Below, piece after piece: positions 7,114-12,753 of a stretch of 12,905 bases of DNA. The stretch lies in assembly GCA_903826715.1 (NCBI GenBank), contig CAIKFN010000064.1, positions 1 to 12,905 of the forward strand. The letters are read 5' to 3'. The stretch is from an uncultured Actinomycetes bacterium (lineage in GTDB: Bacteria > Actinomycetota > Acidimicrobiia > Acidimicrobiales > RAAP-2). Position 1 is the stretch's first letter; every line of letters begins with the position of its first letter. The notes under the pieces are model-generated. The model did no database searches, was not told where the DNA came from, and worked only from the letters and a program-made list of their open reading frames with translations. The position numbers and the translations under genes are program-made.

Positions 7114-7119
7114 TAAAAT
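7114..7119 (+). promoter_or_regulatory. Possible -10 box TAAAAT
   Basis: TAAAAT between the small protein and the membrane protein would place a start near 7126 and a leader of about 23 bases before the ATG at 7149. No -35 is seen. Confidence 0.35.
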
Positions 7120-7148
7120 TGTTGGAACAGTGAACTGAAAGTACACAA

Positions 7149-7637
7149 ATGAATTTGCGTCAAGAGAGTTTTCCCGAATTTCTCCAGCCTTGGTTGGAAC
7201 GAATTCATATTGATTTTCGTCCACACCGCCAGCCCTCTACGTATGAAGTACTTTTTGCAACCGTCACTGCAGTTATTGGCTCACTTATCTTGGACGCGAT
7301 CCTGGTGAAGATAGGCGAAACTGTTTTTCCTAAAACAGTGGGCTATGCACACTTCCAGTTCATGAGTTACGCCAAACTGACCGTGATTGGAGTGCTCGGT
7401 GCATGTGCTGGGTGGCCAATCGTGACTCGAATTACTTCACAACCTAAATGGCTGTTCCTTCGAATGGCACTAGTAGTGACGATTGTCTTGCTACTTCCAG
7501 ACCTCGCGATCTGGGCGCTTGGACAACCAGGTGCAGCAGTATTTGTCCTGGTGTGGATGCACCTCGCAATTGCAATAATTACGTACCTATCGCTCGTCAT
7601 CTTGGCCCCAGTTCGCGGAGCACGAAACCGTAACTAA
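7149..7637 (+). CDS. Four-helix membrane protein of unknown function
   Basis: This is a 162-aa integral membrane protein. A 30-residue amphipathic, probably cytoplasmic N-terminus is followed by four predicted membrane segments at about 33-55, 72-93, 102-124 and 128-152, and a short basic tail (APVRGARNRN). Polar or charged residues inside helices (Asp49, Asp118, His138) could be functional. The order of helices and the GVLGACAGWP and WMHLAIA stretches recall the DUF6069-type actinobacterial proteins, but this match is from memory and weak. The start at 7149 has only a poor ribosome site (GAAAG, seven bases upstream). It lies 54 bp after the small protein and 35 bp before an SDR gene that has its own promoter. 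Confidence 0.7.
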   Translation: MNLRQESFPEFLQPWLERIHIDFRPHRQPSTYEVLFATVTAVIGSLILDAILVKIGETVFPKTVGYAHFQFMSYAKLTVIGVLGACAGWPIVTRITSQPKWLFLRMALVVTIVLLLPDLAIWALGQPGAAVFVLVWMHLAIAIITYLSLVILAPVRGARNRN

Positions 7638-7660
7638 GCACTCAATGTGCCGTGTGAATC

Positions 7661-7666
7661 TATACT
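7661..7666 (+). promoter_or_regulatory. -10 box TATACT of the SDR gene at 7673
   Basis: TATACT, close to the TATAAT consensus, lies exactly -12 to -7 relative to the ATG at 7673. No Shine-Dalgarno is present, so the mRNA is probably leaderless. This is the clearest example in the window. Confidence 0.7.
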
Positions 7667-7672
7667 CCGGCA

Positions 7673-8419
7673 ATGAGCAAAAACGTACTTATAACCGGCG
7701 CAGGATCAGGATTTGGGAAGCTAGCAGCGTTAGCGTTAGCGCAACGCGGACATCACGTCATCGCGACAACTGAAACCGAACAACAGGCGAGTGAACTTAA
7801 AGCTGAGGCTCCACAACTAACTGTCATAAAACTTGACATCACGTCTAATGACGTCAAGAAAGTTCACGACTTCGAGATTGATGTTCTTATTAACAATGCA
7901 GGCGCTGGCCAGACTGGTCCCATTGTTGACATTCCTATGGACCGCCTACGTCACCTTTTTGAAGTCAATGTTTTTGGCACCATGGCCATTACTCAAGAAG
8001 TCTTGAAGGATATGGTTCCACGTAAGAGTGGACGAGTAATCATCATGTCTTCCATCGCTGGCGTGTTCAGCGCACCAGCTTTTGGTCCTTACTCAATGAC
8101 CAAGCATGCACTCGAGGCAATGGGTAAAGCAATGCGCATGGAAGTTGCTCCACTCGGTATTGACGTAACAATCATTAATCCTGGTCCATACGCAACAGGC
8201 TTCAATGACCGCATGGTCGATTCAATGTGGGAGTGGTTCGGAGATCAGTCACTGAATAAGGCCGCTGAAGACCTCTTTAAGATGGTTGGGCAATTTACTG
8301 TTACTGACCAGATGAACCCCGTCGAAGTTTCTGATCGACTCGTTGAGCTTGTAGAAGCTGAGACCACAACTGAGAACAACTTTGTGCCGGTAGACATCAA
8401 AGAACGACTGGGAATGTAG
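7673..8419 (+). CDS. Short-chain dehydrogenase/reductase (SDR)
   Basis: This is a classical SDR of 248 aa and a cytosolic NAD(P)-dependent oxidoreductase of unknown substrate. The cofactor motif TGAGSGFG is at 8-15, Asp55 is in KLDIT, and NNAG is at 74-77. The catalytic tetrad is Asn99, Ser127, Tyr140 and Lys144 (YSMTK). After PGPYATGF (about 171-178) comes a longer variable substrate lid. No residue settles NADH versus NADPH; TTETEQ after the second strand has no clear arginine, which makes NADPH less certain. It is likely a single-gene, leaderless transcript. It is not closely similar to the second SDR at 8520, so recent duplication is unlikely. Confidence 0.9.
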   Translation: MSKNVLITGAGSGFGKLAALALAQRGHHVIATTETEQQASELKAEAPQLTVIKLDITSNDVKKVHDFEIDVLINNAGAGQTGPIVDIPMDRLRHLFEVNVFGTMAITQEVLKDMVPRKSGRVIIMSSIAGVFSAPAFGPYSMTKHALEAMGKAMRMEVAPLGIDVTIINPGPYATGFNDRMVDSMWEWFGDQSLNKAAEDLFKMVGQFTVTDQMNPVEVSDRLVELVEAETTTENNFVPVDIKERLGM

Positions 8420-8426
8420 CCAGTTC

Positions 8427-8442
8427 GCGCCTAACGTGGCGC
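8427..8442 (+). terminator. Weak hairpin after the first SDR gene
   Basis: GCGCC (8427-8431) and GGCGC (8438-8442) form a 5-bp GC stem with a 6-base loop, seven bases after the stop codon. Only a loose T-rich stretch follows (tccattaatcttt). It could be a weak terminator. Confidence 0.3.
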
Positions 8443-8519
8443 TCCATTAATCTTTCGAGGTTACTGATTAGAAGTAAAGCGGTCGCTCAAAATGTGTGAC
8501 GCAAAAGTATGGAGGAATC

Positions 8520-9272
8520 ATGACAACACGAGTCGCCGTAGTTACCGGAGCTGCCCGAGGAATTGGTGCAGCCACCGCAATTCGTTTGGCCGAAGATGGT
8601 TATGACGTAGCAGTACTTGACCTTGACGCTGCAGCATGCGCTGAGACAGTTGACGCAGTTAATGCAACAGGTCGTCGTGGCCTTGCAGTAGCAGTCGACG
8701 TCGCAAACGAAGAGAGCGTTGAAGCAGCAGTTGCAACTATTGCTGAAAAGCTCGGCCCTCCAGTTGTTCTTGTAAACAACGCTGGCGTACTTCGCGACAA
8801 CATGATGTTCAAGATGAGTTTGTCAGACTGGCAGATTGTTATGGGCGTTCACCTTCAGGGTGCATTCCTCATGTCAAAGGCTTGCCAGCGTTTCATGACT
8901 GAGTCAGGATTCGGTCGCATTGTGAACATGTCGAGTACTTCTGCACTTGGAAACCGTGGACAGGCTAACTACTCAGCCGCAAAGGCTGGGCTCCAGGGCT
9001 TCACTAAGACTCTCGCAATCGAGCTTGGTAAGTACGGAGTGACAGTTAACTCAATCGCTCCTGGATTCATTGTGACTGCAATGACGCAAGCCACAGCTGA
9101 CCGTATGGGTGTTGGCTTTGACGACTTCGTTAAGGCAGTCGCTGCACAGACTCCAGTTGCTCGCGTTGGTTACCCAGAAGACATTGCTAATGCCGTGTCG
9201 TTCTACTGTGACGAGCGCTCAGGCTACGTATCTGGACAAGTTCTCTACGTTGCTGGTGGACCTAAGGCGTAA
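8520..9272 (+). CDS. FabG-like 3-oxoacyl-ACP reductase / SDR
   Basis: This classical SDR of 250 aa belongs to the FabG-like group, which reduces 3-oxoacyl-ACP or -CoA with NADPH; a side-pathway role is as likely as primary fatty-acid synthesis. TGAARGIG is at 9-16, NNAG at 86-89, catalytic Ser138, Tyr151 and Lys155 in YSAAKAG, PGFI follows, and the end is SGQVLYVAGG as in FabG. The usual tetrad Asn is replaced by His111 (MGVHLQGAF). The start is ATG at 8520, with GGAGG at 8511-8515 and family N-terminus MTTRVAVVTG; a GTG eight codons upstream is in frame but lies before the ribosome site. The stop is followed by a 20-bp hairpin. Proximity to hbd and other SDRs suggests acyl-CoA metabolism, but that is inference. 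Confidence 0.9.
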   Translation: MTTRVAVVTGAARGIGAATAIRLAEDGYDVAVLDLDAAACAETVDAVNATGRRGLAVAVDVANEESVEAAVATIAEKLGPPVVLVNNAGVLRDNMMFKMSLSDWQIVMGVHLQGAFLMSKACQRFMTESGFGRIVNMSSTSALGNRGQANYSAAKAGLQGFTKTLAIELGKYGVTVNSIAPGFIVTAMTQATADRMGVGFDDFVKAVAAQTPVARVGYPEDIANAVSFYCDERSGYVSGQVLYVAGGPKA

Positions 9273-9282
9273 GTAGTTCTTT

Positions 9283-9329
9283 TTCACTGTCTTGATTGGT
9301 AGCGTTGGTCTATCAATCAAGACAGTGAA
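9283..9329 (+). repeat. Long inverted repeat (16-bp perfect arms) after the FabG-like gene
   Basis: The arms at 9283-9298 and 9314-9329 are perfect reverse complements (TTCACTGTCTTGATTG). In RNA the stem extends inward by a G-U pair and three more pairs to about 20 bp with a 7-base loop (9303-9309). No T-tract follows. It begins 11 bases after the preceding stop. It contains the -10 box TAGCGT and the proposed ATC start of the next gene, so the right arm would be both hairpin and coding sequence. It may be a T-less terminator, an operator dyad, or both. Confidence 0.8.
9300..9305 (+). promoter_or_regulatory. -10 box TAGCGT of the MFS gene at 9312
   Basis: TAGCGT lies -12 to -7 relative to the in-frame ATC at 9312, within the loop region of the inverted repeat. 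It parallels TAGGGT before the ATC at 6792. Confidence 0.45.
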
Positions 9330-10478
9330 TACGTACTCTTTCCCCGCGTTGCATTTATTGGCGCGCTTCTCACGCTGGCACTCGACGGCGGAGTTTCTGC
9401 CGTTTACGGCACTTTCTTAAATGACATTGCTTCTCGCTTTGCTATCTCTATTCCCACCGCCGGTGAATCACTCACGATCAATTTCATTGGCGGAATCGCT
9501 GGTGTCTTTGTAACGTTCTTGCTTCTTCGAAAGTATTCCGGTCGAGTGACGTTGATGGTGTCGATTGGAATACTTGGCGCTGGACTACTCGCACTGGCGC
9601 TCGCGCCAACGTGGCCGCTCTTTCTAAGTGCCGCATTTTTAACTGGTGTTGGTTACGGCGCAATTGACTTCGGGGTGTACTCACTGCTTTCTAGAAGTTT
9701 GCCGGAACGCAGAACCTTCCAGTTGAGCATCATTGGATCGGGCTGGGGGATTGGATCAGTCATTGCCCCACTGGTAGTAGCGGTGATTGGAGCTAAGTAC
9801 TTCCACCAGTTCTTCTTTGGCGCAGGAGTGTGCGCAATGTTGCTTCTCTACCCAGTGCAAACAATCGTTTCGCCACACTCCAAAGACCGCGTGCTTTCGC
9901 TTCGAATGAGTAAGCCCTCGGCGAAGTTACTGAGTTTCTTCACACTCATAATTTTTCTTTATGTTGCATTAGAAACTGCGGTTGCTGGTTGGACCGCGCC
10001 ACAGTTAACGCACTGGCACTTCTCACCTCTCTGGGGTCAGCTTTCTACTGCTGGTTTTTGGGCTGGAATTGCGATTGGAAGGCTGCTCGGTCCTGCGTGG
10101 AGCAGGCGCCTAGGTGAGCCAATGATGGCATTGATTGGAATCGTAAGTTGCTGTGTCGTTATTCCGTTTGCGTCAGTTAGATATTTGGGCGCATTCGTGT
10201 ATCCAGCGTCAGGATTCTGCATGTCCGTTATGTTTCCAATGACACTGGCTTGGTTTAATAACTGGAGTGCTGAGCCTGAAAACGGCGTTGCAATGATTCT
10301 TGCTTTAACAATGGCGGGAGGCGCAGCGGGCCCCGCTCTAGAAAGTATTTTGGTTTCGCAGTTTGGTTATGGGGCAGTGCCCTGGGCCGCTGAGATTTTT
10401 GCTGTTGCGTGCGCAGTCACCTGTCTCTTGGTGTATCGCAATGTTCCATCACAGCGAAGTGAACATCACCTCGCCTAA
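9312..10478 (+). CDS. MFS transporter with probable ATC start
   Basis: This inner-membrane major facilitator transporter of unknown substrate has 388 aa if begun at ATC 9312, the usual 12-helix length. The first helix (about residues 8-30, LFPRVAFIGALLTLALDGG) and second helix (INFIGGIAGVFVTFLLLRK) lie upstream of the first TTG at 9519. A start there would delete both and leave a 10-helix protein. An in-frame TAG at 9300 blocks extension, and between 9303 and 9519 the only near-cognate alternative is CTG at 9375, inside TM1. The 2-3 loop reads LRKYSGRVTL, a degenerate motif A. Helices follow through FSPLWGQLSTAGFWAGIAIG, and the C-terminus is short. It has its own promoter inside the upstream hairpin and ends 4 bp from the convergent nucleotidyltransferase gene. 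Confidence 0.8.
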   Translation: MNQDSEYVLFPRVAFIGALLTLALDGGVSAVYGTFLNDIASRFAISIPTAGESLTINFIGGIAGVFVTFLLLRKYSGRVTLMVSIGILGAGLLALALAPTWPLFLSAAFLTGVGYGAIDFGVYSLLSRSLPERRTFQLSIIGSGWGIGSVIAPLVVAVIGAKYFHQFFFGAGVCAMLLLYPVQTIVSPHSKDRVLSLRMSKPSAKLLSFFTLIIFLYVALETAVAGWTAPQLTHWHFSPLWGQLSTAGFWAGIAIGRLLGPAWSRRLGEPMMALIGIVSCCVVIPFASVRYLGAFVYPASGFCMSVMFPMTLAWFNNWSAEPENGVAMILALTMAGGAAGPALESILVSQFGYGAVPWAAEIFAVACAVTCLLVYRNVPSQRSEHHLA

Positions 10479-10482
10479 TCGT

Positions 10483-11034
10483 TTATCGAGAGTATCCCCG
10501 GTCATCGTCTTTTGAACGTTCTTTTGGAAACATTTCTTGAAGCATGAACTGAACTCGAGGCATGATGACACGAGCAGGGTAGTACTTCTCTAAAAGATCT
10601 AGACCTTCTTCTGGCGTTGTGAATTCACAAAGTTTGTAGAGGAATTTAATATCATCATGGTCACGGTCGGCTCGTGATGCCATCAGTTTCATTGCTAAAA
10701 GAAATTTTGGTGAGGCGGCGGAAACGCTTAAGTTAGGTCCCTCATAAACGCTCGAACGGTCAGGGTCTTCGCCTGGGATGAAACCTTTCACCCCGTCGTT
10801 TAGCCAGTCATCTTTTATGTTCAATTTCTCCGCAACGCGTTCTGCCGCGATCCTTACTTCTTTTGTCGGCACGAAAATTGCGTCTATGTCTGTAGTTGCC
10901 CTTCGCGAGTTATAGGCAATTGCCATTGCCGCTCCACCCACAATAAAAAGTTCTGCTCGAACTTTTTGCTGTGCAAGTTCTTTCTCGAGCTCTTCAAGTG
11001 CTTTCAGCAGTTGTTCACGGTCAAGCATTGTCAT
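10483..11034 (-). CDS. Nucleotidyltransferase-fold protein (DUF6036/AbiEii-like), possible toxin
   Basis: This is a 183-aa cytosolic protein with a minimal nucleotidyltransferase core: VGGAAMAIA (32-40) followed by the metal-binding pair Asp49-x-Asp51 in TTDIDAIF. A helical part follows with KFLLAMKLMASRADRDHDDI (110-129), the K...R..RD..DI pattern of AbiEii/DUF6036-type proteins. An N-terminal helix (DREQLLKALEELEKELAQQK) may form a coiled coil. Such proteins transfer nucleotides to tRNA or to proteins in some toxin-antitoxin pairs; whether this one does is inference. The start is ATG at 11034, overlapping the upstream stop as TGATG, so translation is coupled; ATG 11028 is an alternative. 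A 17-codon extension to 11085 would overlap the upstream gene and is less likely. Confidence 0.8.
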   Translation of the reverse strand: MTMLDREQLLKALEELEKELAQQKVRAELFIVGGAAMAIAYNSRRATTDIDAIFVPTKEVRIAAERVAEKLNIKDDWLNDGVKGFIPGEDPDRSSVYEGPNLSVSAASPKFLLAMKLMASRADRDHDDIKFLYKLCEFTTPEEGLDLLEKYYPARVIMPRVQFMLQEMFPKERSKDDDRGYSR

Positions 11035-11429
11035 CAGGCGTACGTCAGCGCATCCTGGGTTAAGAAAACCCCACGTCGCTTGCATGAGATTGGGCTTGAA
11101 ACTATGGCGTCAGCGTGTAGCGATTCGAGATCAGAAACGAACCAAAATGTGTCAAGAAAATACTTTTCTTCTTGCACCCAGCGAGGGGCTGCAACCCTGT
11201 TGATTGCACACGAGTACTCCACTATTCCAGCAATCAGTGCATCAAACCTTGGGTCGCCAGTGTCATCAGGCTGTTCCTTGATCATCTCCACTCGTGCCTC
11301 AATGGACGAACGTTGGTACCGCTCATGAATTCTGAATGCGAGTCTGATTGCATCATTAGGGGCGTTGTTCGTTAGGCACTCAGAAATTGACTCCGCAGTT
11401 TCTTTGATTGTTGGTTCAGTCCATGCCAT
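11034..11429 (-). CDS. Unknown protein paired with the nucleotidyltransferase
   Basis: I do not recognise a named family. The protein is 131 aa, soluble and without a signal peptide. The N-terminal half is helical (TIKETAESISECLTNNAP, RIHERYQRS), and residues about 54-66 (DDTGDPRFDALIA) are followed by a conserved-looking middle. The C-terminal part (KYFLDTFWFVSDLES, then SPISCKRRGVFLTQDALTYA) resembles a tail I associate with actinobacterial proteins encoded just before DUF6036 nucleotidyltransferases; this is from memory. The ATG at 11429 has TACCAT at -12 to -7 and no ribosome site, so it is probably leaderless. Its stop overlaps the next start by one base (TGATG), which makes a two-gene operon. 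The small-gene-then-NTase order fits antitoxin plus toxin, but the role is unproven. Confidence 0.75.
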   Translation of the reverse strand: MAWTEPTIKETAESISECLTNNAPNDAIRLAFRIHERYQRSSIEARVEMIKEQPDDTGDPRFDALIAGIVEYSCAINRVAAPRWVQEEKYFLDTFWFVSDLESLHADAIVSSPISCKRRGVFLTQDALTYA

Positions 11430-11435
11430 AACTCA

Positions 11436-11441
11436 ATGGTA
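11436..11441 (-). promoter_or_regulatory. -10 box TACCAT of the nucleotidyltransferase operon
   Basis: TACCAT lies at -12 to -7 of the ATG at 11429. The ten bases TACCATTGAG are identical in sequence and position to those before the MFS exporter at 489. Confidence 0.6.
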
Positions 11442-11481
11442 CGACGGTTCAGTGACATCCAACCGTTTTGTATGAATCCAG

Positions 11482-11511
11482 CAAATCTGCAGTGAAGTCA
11501 CTGCAGATTTG
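11482..11511 (-). terminator. 14-bp palindrome just 3' of tRNA-Lys
   Basis: CAAATCTGCAGTGA (11482-11495) and its exact complement (11498-11511) are separated by two bases. In RNA this is a 13-bp stem with a 4-base loop. It starts two bases beyond the encoded CCA of the tRNA. No T-tract follows on the minus strand. It most likely terminates the tRNA transcript or guides 3' processing; a protein-binding dyad is possible. Confidence 0.6.
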
Positions 11512-11513
11512 TT

Positions 11514-11589
11514 TGGTGGGCCGCCCGGGTCTCGATCCCGGCACCTTAGGATTAAAAGTCCTCTGCTCTACCCGATGAGCTAGCGGCCC
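11514..11589 (-). tRNA. tRNA-Lys (anticodon TTT)
   Basis: On the minus strand the 7-bp acceptor stem GGGCCGC pairs with GCGGCCC. The D arm contains GCTC...GAGC, the anticodon stem is GAGGA/TCCTA-like with loop CTTTTAA (anticodon TTT), and the T arm is CCGGG/CCCGG with loop ATCGAGA. Discriminator A and an encoded CCA end the gene at 11514. It is 76 nt including CCA. It stands alone between a nucleotidyltransferase operon and a DksA-like gene. Confidence 0.96.
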
Positions 11590-11599
11590 TGAGCGTTCT

Positions 11600-11605
11600 A
11601 TCGTA
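11600..11605 (-). promoter_or_regulatory. -10 box TACGAT of tRNA-Lys
   Basis: TACGAT predicts transcription start about four bases before the mature tRNA 5' end. It sits in the 12-base string CTACGATAGAAC shared with the ppa promoter. Confidence 0.55.
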
Positions 11606-11633
11606 GTTGTTAGCGAGACCACCACCGAAAGAG

Positions 11634-11639
11634 TAAGTT
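11634..11639 (+). promoter_or_regulatory. -10 box TAAGTT of the DksA-like gene
   Basis: TAAGTT occupies -12 to -7 of the ATG at 11646, and no Shine-Dalgarno is present. This spacing decides for ATG 11646 over the in-frame TTG at 11640. Confidence 0.5.
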
Positions 11640-11645
11640 TTGACT

Positions 11646-11834
11646 ATGCCTGATTTCAATAATGAGAGTGTTTCTGCGATTGAAGTAACACTTAATGACG
11701 TCGACCGCGCCCTTGAAAGGTTGCGGGTTGGCACCTACCGGACCTGCCAGGTCTGCAATACGCCTATTGCTGAATCAGATTTAGTTGGCAATCCCTTGCT
11801 GGCTAACTGCCCATCACACCCTGAACTGATGTAA
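11646..11834 (+). CDS. Small TraR/DksA-type zinc-finger protein
   Basis: This 62-aa protein has an N-terminal helix (SAIEVTLNDVDRALERLRVG, residues 10-29) followed by a zinc-ribbon-like finger: Cys34-x2-Cys37, then Cys55-x2-His58. The arrangement, with GTYRTCQVCNTPI and the downstream NPLLANC, is that of the DksA/TraR finger, which normally has four cysteines; here the fourth ligand is His. DksA-like proteins enter the RNA-polymerase secondary channel, but this short form lacks the long coiled coil with the acidic tip. It may therefore modulate polymerase weakly or do something else. It is monocistronic, leaderless by its -10 spacing, and closed by a strong bidirectional terminator. Confidence 0.82.
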   Translation: MPDFNNESVSAIEVTLNDVDRALERLRVGTYRTCQVCNTPIAESDLVGNPLLANCPSHPELM

Positions 11835-11850
11835 TTCTTCTTTTAAATGC

Positions 11851-11883
11851 AAGAAACCCGGTGGCTTGACCACCGGGTTTCTT
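11851..11883. terminator. Bidirectional intrinsic terminator
   Basis: AAGAAACCCGGTGG (11851-11864) and its exact complement (11870-11883) make a 14-bp stem with a 5-base loop, flanked by T-rich runs on both strands. It separates the convergent DksA-like and sodN genes. Confidence 0.88.
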
Positions 11884-11897
11884 TATTAAAGAGTGAG

Positions 11898-12314
11898 TTA
11901 CTTCTTAGTTGCCCAGAAGATTTCTGCAATCTGGTCAATCTCTGCAAGCAGGCGATCGGCAACTGCAACGTCCTGTGTCTTCTTAGCGTCGCCAGCTGAC
12001 TTCGTGGCCTTCCAGAAAAGGTCGTGGAGGTTTGGGTGAGCTGCGAGGTGCTCTGGCTTGAAGTAGTCAGTCCAAAGAACCCAGAGGTGGTGCTTCACAG
12101 CTTCACAGCGCTCTTCTTTGATGATTACTGATCGAACCTTAAAGTCCGTGTCACTTGATGCTGCGTACTTTTCCATGCAAGCCTTAACTGACTGCGCGTC
12201 AATTTTTGCTTGTGCTGGGTCGTAGACACCGCAAGGTAGGTCACAGTGAGCGTGCACTACAAGTGGAGTAGTTGCGGCATCAAGCATGGCATTAATTTTT
12301 GAAAGAAGCGTCAT
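11898..12314 (-). CDS. sodN: Nickel superoxide dismutase precursor
   Basis: It dismutates superoxide to O2 and H2O2 using nickel and is a homohexameric four-helix-bundle enzyme common in Actinobacteria. The nickel hook HCDLPCGVYDPAQA is complete: after propeptide removal His1, Cys2 and Cys6 bind Ni, with Asp3 and Tyr9 in place. The mature chain would be 116 aa. The chosen start, ATG 12314, has GAAAGG seven bases upstream and gives a 22-aa propeptide. The in-frame ATG at 12380 would give a 44-aa propeptide, longer than the 14-20 usual in the family, but a near -10 (TACCCG) at -12 to -7 keeps it possible. The propeptide must be cleaved for Ni binding, and the protease gene sodX is divergent next door. 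Confidence 0.95.
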   Translation of the reverse strand: MTLLSKINAMLDAATTPLVVHAHCDLPCGVYDPAQAKIDAQSVKACMEKYAASSDTDFKVRSVIIKEERCEAVKHHLWVLWTDYFKPEHLAAHPNLHDLFWKATKSAGDAKKTQDVAVADRLLAEIDQIAEIFWATKK

Positions 12315-12390
12315 AGCTTCGCCTTTCGTTTCAGTGGCCAGTTGAGTTCTGACCAATTTCTCTACCCGCAGGTTAGTCATCCTTCTCGGG

Positions 12391-12396
12391 TAACGT
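12391..12396 (+). promoter_or_regulatory. Putative -10 box TAACGT of sodX
   Basis: TAACGT ends seven bases before the ATG at 12404, nearly the leaderless spacing. It overlaps on the other strand the TACCCG that lies at -12 to -7 of the upstream sodN ATG (12380), so the two divergent promoters may share bases. Confidence 0.35.
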
Positions 12397-12403
12397 TCAG
12401 GCT

Positions 12404-12712
12404 ATGGCATCTCTCCTAGAGATCTTTATCCGGCGTGTCAGCGTTGAGGGATCCTCAATGGTGCCTACATACCTGCCAGGCGAGCGACTTACCGCAGTTC
12501 GCCGATGGAGAAAAGTGCGTGTTGGCGATGTTGTTGTAGTCCACGACCCAGCAGATCATCAGCGATTTCTCTTAAAACGTTGTGTCGCAATCATTGGAAA
12601 TCAGCTCGATCTTCGTGGCGATAATGCCGACTTTTCGACAGACTCTCGGTCGTTTGGCTTAGTGCCAACACGAGATGTTGTCTGGCTAGTGACGGGATCT
12701 GGCCACAAATAA
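12404..12712 (+). CDS. sodX: Ni-SOD maturation protease (S26 signal-peptidase family)
   Basis: This 102-aa serine-lysine protease removes the N-terminal propeptide of Ni-SOD so that the new His1 can bind nickel. The S26 signature EGSSMVPTY (15-23) supplies catalytic Ser18, and LLKRC (56-60) supplies Lys58. RGDNADFSTDSRSFG is the conserved box E-like segment. It lacks the N-terminal membrane helix of true signal peptidases, in keeping with the cytosolic SodX group. It is divergent from sodN, with 23 bp between the outermost ATGs, so expression may be coordinated. There is no Shine-Dalgarno; a TAACGT box seven bases upstream suggests a leaderless mRNA. Confidence 0.93.
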   Translation: MASLLEIFIRRVSVEGSSMVPTYLPGERLTAVRRWRKVRVGDVVVVHDPADHQRFLLKRCVAIIGNQLDLRGDNADFSTDSRSFGLVPTRDVVWLVTGSGHK

Positions 12713-12724
12713 TTCTCGTGGCCA
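12700..12724 (+). terminator. Hairpin across the sodX stop
   Basis: TGGCCAC (12700-12706) pairs with GTGGCCA (12718-12724) around an 11-base loop that includes the sodX stop codon. There is no T-tract. It ends 17 bases before the mshA -10 box. Confidence 0.35.
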
Positions 12725-12741
12725 ATTGTTGACCAAACAGG

Positions 12742-12747
12742 TAGGAT
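12742..12747 (+). promoter_or_regulatory. -10 box TAGGAT of mshA
   Basis: TAGGAT lies exactly -12 to -7 of the ATG at 12754, and no Shine-Dalgarno is present; a leaderless start is likely. Confidence 0.55.
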
Positions 12748-12753
12748 TTAGCT

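Noticed and set aside
8496..8519. GTG at 8496 as start of the FabG-like gene
   Set aside because: It precedes the GGAGG ribosome site at 8511-8515; the residues MTQKYGGI do not resemble the family and MTTRVAVVTG does.
9519..9521. TTG as start of the MFS transporter
   Set aside because: It would remove two membrane helices that are clearly encoded upstream in the same frame.
11035..11085. Longer nucleotidyltransferase start overlapping the upstream gene by 17 codons
   Set aside because: The TGATG stop-start overlap at 11034 explains coupling, and the extra residues are the upstream gene read in another frame.
12729..12734. TTGACC as -35 of mshA
   Set aside because: It is only 7 bases from the TAGGAT box, far too close for a -35/-10 pair.
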